Positions 57,906-64,000 of a DNA stretch of 64,000 nt are shown piece after piece; within the stretch, counting starts at the first letter, position 1; each line of letters opens with the position of its first letter. Source of the stretch: Allorhizobium sonneratiae (GTDB lineage Bacteria; Pseudomonadota; Alphaproteobacteria; Rhizobiales; Rhizobiaceae); contig NZ_JAMKOJ010000013.1 in the NCBI RefSeq assembly GCF_023700755.1, forward strand, positions 1 to 64,000, written 5' to 3'. Made by a program: the position numbers and the translations under genes. The notes under the pieces were generated by a model. That model ran no database searches. It worked only from the letters and a program-made list of their open reading frames with translations, and had not been told where the DNA came from.

Positions 57906-59405
57906 ATGCATGATACCCGCGCCCGCTCCGATAGAAAGCCGGATCACCTCTCCACGGCCAAGGTGCCGCCGCTGTGGCGCACGCTGTTCGGCGCGGCATA
58001 CCGGCTGGTGACCATCACAATTCTTCTCGGTGTCGGGCTTTATGCCTTTAACGCCTTTCTCGTGGCCACCATTTTGCCGACGGCAATCCTGGACATTGGC
58101 GGGGAAAAACTGTTGTCCTGGGCCTCCTCCCTGTTCCTGATGGCGTTCATCATGGCGGGCGTGGCAGCACCTTCTCTGCGCCAGCGTCTGTCGATGCGCA
58201 TGGCGTTGGTGCTGGCAAGCCTTGCATTTGGCGCGGGCACGCTGCTGTGCGCCGCAGCGTCAAGCATGGGCATGGTATTGGCCGGGCGCAGTCTTCAGGG
58301 CGCGGGCGAAGGCATGGTCGCCGCCCTCTGCACCATGCTAATCCCGGCGGTCTATCCGCCAGCCCTGATTGCAGCACTCTTCGGACTGGAAGCCGTCGTC
58401 TGGGCCGGAGCCGCCGCGACAGGTCCGTTGCTTGCGGGCCTCGTCACACAGTATCTGTCCTGGCGAGTGGGCTTTTTGCTGAATATGCCGCTGATTGCGC
58501 TGTTTCTGGCCCTTGTGGCACTTGCGCCGCTGCCACATGAGCACACAAACCAGCAATCAGGCCAGCAACCAGGCCAGCAATCAGGCCAGCAACCAGGCCA
58601 GCCATCCAGCCACGTGCCTGCCGCCCCGTTTCCCATCGGCCGCCTGATGCTGACGGTGATCGGGCTGCTGCTGCTTCTGACGGCAGGCCTGACGCCTCTT
58701 GCCATTTCCCGCCGGGCTATGATCGGTCTGGCCCTGTTTGCTCTGGTCGTGACCGTCCAGCTCGACCGCCATGCCGCACAGGGTCTCTTTCCCCGCGCCA
58801 CCTTCGACCGCGCCAGCGCAATCGGTCCCGGGCTGTTCCTGGTGCTGCTCATGCCTTTGGCCCAGGCGGGCGGTCAGGTGTTCAACGTCTATGCCTTGCA
58901 ACATATCTGGGCTCTTTCGCCTGGCCTGGCTGGTGCCATGTCGATGCTTGGTGCGCTCAGCTGGTCACTTGCCGCCATGCTGCTTTCCCGCCAAAGCGAT
59001 GAAAGCGTCAAGAACCGGCTGATCCTTGCCGGTGTCCTGACCGAGCTTGCCGGACTTTGTCTGCAAATCCTCAGTCTTGCCGGGCAAAACCTCTCCTTGA
59101 TGATTGGCGGTATCATCCTCACCGGAACAGCTTTCGGTCTGGCATGGGCCTTTCTCAGCCAGAAGCTCATGGCTCTCAGCCCCTTGGGCGAGCGCGATGC
59201 GACCGCTGGCCTGATCCCGACCCTGCAATCGGCAGGCTATGCCATCGGCGCTGCCCTTGCCGGTCTTGCCGCCAATGAAGCGGGGTTTTCCGCCCATGCC
59301 TTGCCACAGACACTTGGCCATGCCATCGGCGTCAGCCTGACGGTCGGTTTGCTCATGGCTGTTATCGGATTGGTCTGCGCCCGCCTGTTCGTCAAGAGGA
59401 TGTAA
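57906..59405 (+). CDS. SoxR-regulated MFS drug/metabolite exporter
   Basis: Encodes 499 residues; ATG eight bases after AAGGA. About 14 hydrophobic segments, as in the DHA2 type: FLVATILPTAILDIGG in the first helix, LVLAGRSLQGAGEGMVAA in helix 4. The central loop (~residues 215-238) contains four tandem Q-Q-[SP]-G units encoded by a 12-bp minisatellite. It probably exports redox-cycling or toxic compounds, by its SoxR-type promoter. Confidence 0.88.
   Translation: MHDTRARSDRKPDHLSTAKVPPLWRTLFGAAYRLVTITILLGVGLYAFNAFLVATILPTAILDIGGEKLLSWASSLFLMAFIMAGVAAPSLRQRLSMRMALVLASLAFGAGTLLCAAASSMGMVLAGRSLQGAGEGMVAALCTMLIPAVYPPALIAALFGLEAVVWAGAAATGPLLAGLVTQYLSWRVGFLLNMPLIALFLALVALAPLPHEHTNQQSGQQPGQQSGQQPGQPSSHVPAAPFPIGRLMLTVIGLLLLLTAGLTPLAISRRAMIGLALFALVVTVQLDRHAAQGLFPRATFDRASAIGPGLFLVLLMPLAQAGGQVFNVYALQHIWALSPGLAGAMSMLGALSWSLAAMLLSRQSDESVKNRLILAGVLTELAGLCLQILSLAGQNLSLMIGGIILTGTAFGLAWAFLSQKLMALSPLGERDATAGLIPTLQSAGYAIGAALAGLAANEAGFSAHALPQTLGHAIGVSLTVGLLMAVIGLVCARLFVKRM
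58551..58598 (+). repeat. 12-bp minisatellite inside the MFS gene
   Basis: Four tandem copies of CAGCAAyCAGGC with y alternating T, C, T, C, so a 24-bp unit is present twice. It encodes Q-Q-S-G/Q-Q-P-G and keeps the frame for any copy number. Confidence 0.9.
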
Positions 59406-59687
59406 AGAGATGCCCATTAAGATGACGATGATGATAGAGATCACAATCGTGGTTTTGATGACGCCAAATTGAAGATGAGAGGCTTATTTCAAGGCCAAAG
59501 CAAAAGATATGAGCATCGTGCCAACTCGGCATGTCTTATGCTGCTTTCACTGAAAGGCGCTCTCTCCTTAATCCGGACAGGATAAATACAAGGTTCTGCT
59601 GATGAGGTCATGGGATAGGAACGAAGACGGACGGCAGCGGCGCATCCATCGCCTTCCAACAGGGTGCGGACGACGGACAGGGCGGGC

Positions 59688-60719
59688 ATGAGATACAGTT
59701 TGATCAGCGGGGGGCTGAAGCTTTCCCTGCTCTTGCAGCGCATGAAACTGATGAAAGGCGCGCGCGGGCTGGGGGCGATCTTCACCCTGCATCAGGTGCG
59801 CCCTTATGCAGCGCCGCAGCCCGATCTCAATCGTCATCTGGAAATCACTCCGGATTTTCTCGATCTGTCCCTGCAAACCCTGCAAAAAGAAGGTTATGAA
59901 TTCCTGCCGCTGGCAGAGGTGCCCAGCCGCCTTGCCTCACCGGGCGAGCGCCCTTTTGCCGTTTTCACCCTCGATGACGCTTATATCAACACCAGACGTG
60001 TTGCGCTTCCCGTATTCGAGCGGTTTTCCGCCCCTTTCACCGTCTTCGTCTGCAAGGGTCTGTGCGAACGCAGCCACACCATGTGGTGGGAAACGCTCGC
60101 CAGGCTGGTGCGTCAGGCCGAACGGATCGAGATCGAGCTGCCCTCCGGCCCGCTCGATCTTTTGACCGACACCGTGGCGCGCAAGAAGGCTGCGTTTCGC
60201 CGGATTTCCGCCGAGATTGCTGGGCCACGCGAGAGTGAGGCCATTGGCGCGCTGGATATGGTCGCAGCCGACCACGGCATCGACGCCCGCGCCTTGGTCG
60301 AAGAGGCCATCCTCGATGCCGAGGGTCTCCGTCAGCTGTCCCGCCATCCGCTGGTCAGCCTTGGCGCGCACAGTGTCAGCCATCAGGCGATGACCTTTCT
60401 CGACGATCTCGACCTGAAGCGCGAGGTTTTCGCTTCCGCCGACTATGTGGAAAGCATCAGCGGCGAAAAACCCTTGAGCTTCGCCTATCCTTACGGTGAC
60501 GGGCGCAGTGTCGATCTGAGAACCGCAAGACAGGTGCGCCAGGCTGGTTTCGATCTGGCAGTGACCACACTGCCCGGCACGCTGAAGGCAACCAGCGGCG
60601 AGCGGATCTTCACCCTGCCCCGCATTTCGCTGAACGGTCATTTCCAGTCGCCGCAGGATGTGCAGGCGCTGGCCTCCGGCATTCCCTTCCGGCTCAAACC
60701 GGCGGTGCGCCGGAACTGA
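59688..60719 (+). CDS. Polysaccharide deacetylase (NodB homology) family protein
   Basis: Encodes 343 residues from the ATG at 59688, after ACAGGG. A CE4/NodB-type domain is recognisable: VFTLDDAYINTRRVALPVF (metal-binding Asp-Asp near the first motif, T-L-D-D), later VSLGAHSVSHQAM (H-x3-H metal motif) and FAYPYGDG. No signal peptide is obvious, so it may act in the cytoplasm on a polysaccharide or glycolipid precursor. It overlaps the convergent bioN by 26 bases. Confidence 0.88.
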   Translation: MRYSLISGGLKLSLLLQRMKLMKGARGLGAIFTLHQVRPYAAPQPDLNRHLEITPDFLDLSLQTLQKEGYEFLPLAEVPSRLASPGERPFAVFTLDDAYINTRRVALPVFERFSAPFTVFVCKGLCERSHTMWWETLARLVRQAERIEIELPSGPLDLLTDTVARKKAAFRRISAEIAGPRESEAIGALDMVAADHGIDARALVEEAILDAEGLRQLSRHPLVSLGAHSVSHQAMTFLDDLDLKREVFASADYVESISGEKPLSFAYPYGDGRSVDLRTARQVRQAGFDLAVTTLPGTLKATSGERIFTLPRISLNGHFQSPQDVQALASGIPFRLKPAVRRN

Positions 60720-61338
60720 TCTTTTGCTTTTCCCTGCGCGCGCGGATGCCGCGGGCATCGATAGCATCGGCAATGGCATCGGCGTCTTTCAAAACGCCGA
60801 TCGCCAGCGGACCGATCAGCCGGTGCAGCCGCACGGGAATGCCGCGAGCCGTATGCGCCAGTTTCAGCGCCTGATAGCGGGCGGCAATGTCCGGCACGAA
60901 GCGCAGCACCAGCCCGACCGCCAGACTGGCATCGGCGGCATTGACCAGCCCCAGTCGTTCCAGCGGCGCCAGCAGGCGGGCAAATGCCGCCATGAAATCG
61001 GCAAGCGGCGTCGTCGCAGTGATGGCCGCAGACAGAAACAGAATGGCGAGCAGGCGAAAGGTCAGCGTGATCGCGCTGACCATATCGAGTGCATAGATGT
61101 TGAAAAGACCAAGCAACAAAATGGTGGTGAGCAACGGACGGATGCGGGCAAAAGCCGCCTTGGGGCTCAGGCCGACACGGGCATAGAGTACAAGCGTCAC
61201 CAGCGCCGCAGCCGCCTGAAGCGGCATGGACAGGCTGAAGGACAGGCCGAGGCCGGCAAAGACCAGCACGGCAAGCTTGAGCGTGACCGGCAGGCGATGC
61301 AGCCAGGTCTGGCCTTCGACATTGAGCGCATCCATCAT
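60694..61338 (-). CDS. bioN: Biotin ECF-type transporter transmembrane component BioN
   Basis: Encodes 214 residues; ATG overlaps the bioM stop (ATGA). CbiQ/BioN family with four to five hydrophobic segments and the two conserved cytoplasmic A-x-x-A-R-G coupling signatures, LKLAHTARGIPV and IADAIDARGIRA, which contact the ATPases. In rhizobia BioMN works with the biotin-binding BioY. No bioY is present on either side here. Confidence 0.88.
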   Translation of the reverse strand: MMDALNVEGQTWLHRLPVTLKLAVLVFAGLGLSFSLSMPLQAAAALVTLVLYARVGLSPKAAFARIRPLLTTILLLGLFNIYALDMVSAITLTFRLLAILFLSAAITATTPLADFMAAFARLLAPLERLGLVNAADASLAVGLVLRFVPDIAARYQALKLAHTARGIPVRLHRLIGPLAIGVLKDADAIADAIDARGIRARREKQKISSGAPPV

Positions 61339-62012
61339 GCGGCAAGCATCCGGTAATGGGCGATGGCTTCGGCAGCCGGACCATCGAAGGCAAGCCCGCC
61401 CTGATGAAACACCAGCACCCGCTCAAACCCGGCGATCAGTTCCAGATCGTGACTGATGACCATGGCCTGTTCCGGCAGAGCCTCGATGGTGCGCGCAACG
61501 ACGGCGCGGTTCTTCAGATCGAGCTGATTGGTCGGTTCATCGAAAATCACCAGTTTCGGCTGCACCGCCAAAACGGCAGCCAGAGCGGCCAGTTGCAGCT
61601 CGCCACCGGACAGTTCATGCGGGCGGCGGACAAGCAGCGCTGTGATGCCGAGCCGTTCCGCCGCCGCCTCCACCGCCGCCGTCACCGCCGCACCCTTGAT
61701 GCCACGGGCCTTGAGCCCAAGCGCAATATCGTCGCCCACCAAGGGCAGGATGATCTGGTTGGCCGGATTTTGAAAGATAAAGCCGCAAAGCCCCATCACC
61801 TTCGCCGCATCGCGGGCGCTGTCGAGCCCGTCGATCAGCACCCTGCCCGAGTTGGGCTTGATCAGCCCGCCAGCCAGCCGGGCAAAGGTGGATTTGCCGG
61901 AGCCGTTCAGCCCGATCACCCCCAACCGCGTTTGCTCAAAGGCAAGCGTCAACGGCGACAGGGCCGTGCGCCCCTCGAAAGCCATCCCGGCATCATGAAA
62001 CTCTATCCGCAC
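61335..62012 (-). CDS. bioM: ECF-type transporter ATPase BioM
   Basis: Encodes 225 residues, GTG start after GGAAGACC. Walker A GLNGSGKST, Q-loop FIFQNPANQIILP (typical of ECF ATPases), signature ELSGGELQLAALA, Walker B LVIFDEPTNQLD, switch His in VISHDLEL. It energises uptake through BioN. First gene of a two-gene operon. Confidence 0.88.
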   Translation of the reverse strand: MRIEFHDAGMAFEGRTALSPLTLAFEQTRLGVIGLNGSGKSTFARLAGGLIKPNSGRVLIDGLDSARDAAKVMGLCGFIFQNPANQIILPLVGDDIALGLKARGIKGAAVTAAVEAAAERLGITALLVRRPHELSGGELQLAALAAVLAVQPKLVIFDEPTNQLDLKNRAVVARTIEALPEQAMVISHDLELIAGFERVLVFHQGGLAFDGPAAEAIAHYRMLAA

Positions 62013-62061
62013 GCTGGTCTTCCATCTTTATGATCAGAGCCATCTGATAGGATGACAGCAG

Positions 62062-62184
62062 GACGCTGTAAAGTTTGCGGACATCGCCGTGCGGTTCATA
62101 GAACGCACAAAGGACAGTGTAACATTTTAAATGTGCTGCATGATTCCCCCCATACCTCAGTGGATTGAAGACATGATGCAGAAG
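62062..62184. repeat. Bipartite palindromic mosaic element, copy 4
   Basis: Module A (GGACGCTGTAAAG ... CACAAAGGACAGTGTAA) joined by CATTTTAAATG to a degenerate module B (CTGCATGATTCC ... GACATGATGCAG). It is upstream of bioM and of the DNA-glycosylase-like gene. Confidence 0.6.
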
Positions 62185-62298
62185 GTGATGAGACGCCTGA
62201 TTGCATCGAAAACAGGAGCACGGCAGACGCGATGATAAAATCGCAGTGGTTTGCGATTACACCTTGAACAAAAAGAGAACATTCGTTAGCCTCCTTCC

Positions 62299-63489
62299 AT
62301 GGTTATCGAGATTGACACGGCAGTGGCGCGACGCATCTTTCTGGAGCGACAGGGACTTTCGCGCCCGCCCGGTCACGCGCTGGGGCGCGAGGGACTGGCC
62401 CGCCTGATCACTGATCTCGGCTTCGTTCAGGTGGACAGCATCGCCACGGTGGAGCGGGCGCATCAGCAGATCCTGTTTTCCCGCAACCAGACCTACAGGC
62501 GTGCCGATCTGACGGTGCTGCTCGAAAAAGACCGCGTCCTGTTCGAGCACTGGACCCATGATGCCTCGATTGTGCCCACGGCTTTCTTTCCCTATTGGAA
62601 ACACCGGTTTCGCCGGGAAGAGCAGCGGATTCTGGAGCGCTGGCGCAAATGGCGTGAGCCCGGCTTCGAGACGGCCTTTGCCGACACCTATCGCCGCATT
62701 GCCGAGGGCGGCCCGATCCTTTCGCGTGAAATGAAGGTGGAAGGCCATGTTTCCGGCGGCTGGTGGAACTGGCATCCGAACAAGACGGCGCTGGAATTTC
62801 TCTGGCGCACCGGCAAGCTTGCCATTACGGCGCGGGAAAATTTTCAGAAAATCTACGATCTGAGCGAAAGGGTTATCCCTGCCGATCATTATCAGGCGGA
62901 GGTTTCGGAAGCGGAGTTTATCGACTGGGCCTGCCGCGCGGCACTCACAAGGCTGGGCTTTGCTACATCGGGCGAGATTGCCGCCTTCTGGAATCTGGTG
63001 TCACCGGAAGAGGCAAAACGCTGGTGCGTGGAGAAGCGCGATGCATTGCAGGCGGTGACGCTGCTTTGCGAAGACGGCAAGTGCCGCGCCTCTTTCATGC
63101 TGGCTGAAGCGACATCCCGGCTGCTGTCACCCCCTGAACCGCCTGGCCGAATCCGGGTTCTCAGCCCCTTCGACCCGCTGATCCGCGACCGAAAGCGCAG
63201 CGAACGCCTGTTCGGCTTTTCCTACCGCATCGAGGTTTTTGTGCCGGAGCCGCAACGGGTCTATGGCTATTACGTCTTTCCGCTGCTGGAGGGCGACCGG
63301 CTGATCGGACGCATCGACATGAAGGCCGAGCGCCGGACGGGGGTGCTAGCCGTGCGCCGCCTCTGGCTGGAGCCGGGTGTGCGCCAAAGCACCGGCCGGC
63401 TGGAGAAACTCAATCAGGAACTCAAGCGCCTTGCCCGCTTTACCGGAGTGGAGAGGGTTGCCTATGCCGATGGCTGGCTTGGCCTGTAA
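62299..63489 (+). CDS. YcaQ/AlkZ-type winged-helix DNA glycosylase
   Basis: Encodes 396 residues. The HTH_42 family hallmark Q-[VI]-D is present in FVQVDSIATVERAHQQILFSRN near residue 45, with LFEHWTHDASIVP and ILSPFDPLIRDRKRSERLFGFSYRIEVFVPE downstream. Members unhook interstrand crosslinks or excise alkylated bases (YcaQ, AlkZ). The ATG lacks a clear Shine-Dalgarno. Confidence 0.9.
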   Translation: MVIEIDTAVARRIFLERQGLSRPPGHALGREGLARLITDLGFVQVDSIATVERAHQQILFSRNQTYRRADLTVLLEKDRVLFEHWTHDASIVPTAFFPYWKHRFRREEQRILERWRKWREPGFETAFADTYRRIAEGGPILSREMKVEGHVSGGWWNWHPNKTALEFLWRTGKLAITARENFQKIYDLSERVIPADHYQAEVSEAEFIDWACRAALTRLGFATSGEIAAFWNLVSPEEAKRWCVEKRDALQAVTLLCEDGKCRASFMLAEATSRLLSPPEPPGRIRVLSPFDPLIRDRKRSERLFGFSYRIEVFVPEPQRVYGYYVFPLLEGDRLIGRIDMKAERRTGVLAVRRLWLEPGVRQSTGRLEKLNQELKRLARFTGVERVAYADGWLGL

Positions 63490-63518
63490 GACGGCGTCAG
63501 GAAACGCGAGAGGCTTTG

Positions 63519-63562
63519 GCATCGGCCGAAAAGTGGGAACCGATTTTTGGCACGATGCTCTC
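63519..63562. repeat. Palindromic mosaic element GCATCGGCCGAAAAGTGGG
   Basis: Imperfect inverted repeat ending in GATGCTCTC, member of the family at 2058, 14225 and 55767. Confidence 0.6.
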
Positions 63563-63568
63563 AATCCG

Positions 63569-63615
63569 TTGCATGATTTTCACCTCAAATCTCAGCCGAT
63601 TTCAGGAATGATGCA
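63569..63615. repeat. Isolated module B palindrome
   Basis: TTGCATGATTTTCACCTCAAA and TTTCAGGAATGATGCAA, the inverted-arm module of the bipartite element without its partner module. Confidence 0.5.
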
Positions 63616-63703
63616 AGTAAAATGCGCCGTCTGCCGCGATCAAGCTGGCTCAATGTTATGCCGATCATATCGAAAATGGTCTCAACATTTTCACGACAGG
63701 AGA

Positions 63704-64000
63704 TCACATTTCTTCAGCATGAAGCTTCAGCTCACCAATCTCTTTGAATAAAATTCGCTTTATTCCATGTTCCTTGCATTTTGACTTGAAGTATTCATCA
63801 CAGAAGAAACCGCTAGAATTCTCGGCGATCCTGAATAGATGGACATCAAGCATCTCTTTCTCCTTGAAACAGAGATAAATCTCTTCCGAGAACATGTATC
63901 CGCCCATTTTATTCAGCGTCACCTTCGACGCAGCCATGTCGATGGAGTCTCGAAATGCCTTGACCAGCGCGCAAAGCCATATTTCCGGCCCCGGCTCGCC
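63704..64000 (-). CDS. Unidentified AT-rich protein, 5' end outside the window
   Basis: On the minus strand the frame is open from the window edge to the stop at 63704 (99 codons visible); the in-frame ATG at 63937 is probably internal because upstream codons (EIWLCALVKAFRDS) continue the frame. The visible part has two Cys-containing stretches (FFCDEYFKSKCKEHG), many Lys, Glu and Phe, and no membrane segment. Base composition drops from the high-GC edge to distinctly AT-rich in the 3' half. I recognise no family. Confidence 0.6.
   Translation of the reverse strand, partial: GEPGPEIWLCALVKAFRDSIDMAASKVTLNKMGGYMFSEEIYLCFKEKEMLDVHLFRIAENSSGFFCDEYFKSKCKEHGIKRILFKEIGELKLHAEEM

Overview
The window looks like a chromosomal core segment of an alphaproteobacterium of the Rhizobiaceae (Rhizobium/Agrobacterium/Allorhizobium type). 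The reasons are high GC with strong antisense ORFs, a CcrM-type GANTC methyltransferase, the gene orders mutY/DUF721/dsbA/smc, thrB-rnhA, thrC/M16 protease/GNAT/GGDEF-EAL and ctaC-ctaD-ctaB-coxF-ctaG-ctaE-DUF983-SURF1, IalB-family proteins, and several families of palindromic intergenic mosaic repeats of the kind common in rhizobia. The genus assignment is inference from gene content; no 16S gene is present.

Layout. 1-4.1 kb: two paralogous Ser/Thr-rich octapeptide-repeat proteins face each other tail to tail around a tRNA-Pro(CGG) gene and a small lipoprotein. 4.6-7.4 kb: a TPR/SPINDLY-type (GT41) glycosyltransferase and an Ivy-like lysozyme inhibitor. 7.4-13.5 kb: smc, a DsbA-like oxidoreductase, a DUF721 protein and the divergent mutY. 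13.7-14.1 kb: an AT-rich orphan gene. 14.4-19.6 kb: a HAD phosphatase, a PPOX flavoprotein, a second SPINDLY-type transferase, ccrM and a DUF1284 protein. 19.7-21.9 kb: HAD phosphatase, thrB, rnhA. 22.0-24.7 kb: a Zn/Mn-type ABC transporter with an unlisted 41-residue membrane microprotein as first gene and a tandem palindromic operator. 24.8-29.1 kb: peroxiredoxin, DsbD-alpha-like protein, YqgE, EamA exporter, ArsR regulator. 29.2-35.6 kb: EAL phosphodiesterase with degenerate GGDEF, GNAT, M16 peptidase, thrC. 36-42.9 kb: lipoprotein, AAHS-type MFS, SH3 protein, small secreted protein, ppdK. 42.9-51.6 kb: membrane protein, ispH, and the complete aa3 cytochrome c oxidase cluster, with a perfect FNR/FixK-type box immediately upstream of ctaC. 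52-57.1 kb: IalB protein, a translationally coupled tldD-VOC-HAD set, MazG-like pyrophosphohydrolase and a D,D-carboxypeptidase with SPOR domain. 57.3-63.5 kb: soxR divergent from an MFS pump with a textbook SoxR promoter between them, a polysaccharide deacetylase, bioMN without bioY, and a YcaQ-type DNA glycosylase. The right edge cuts an unidentified AT-rich gene.

Most of the window is ordinary housekeeping sequence. The most unusual part is the repeat-protein locus: both proteins are built from 8-residue units arranged in exact alternating 55- and 79-residue super-repeats, with Ser/Thr at two positions of nearly every unit, and one of them lies directly upstream (same strand order) of a GT41-type glycosyltransferase. 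A substrate/enzyme pair is a testable hypothesis, not a conclusion. No insertion sequence, phage or CRISPR array was seen.
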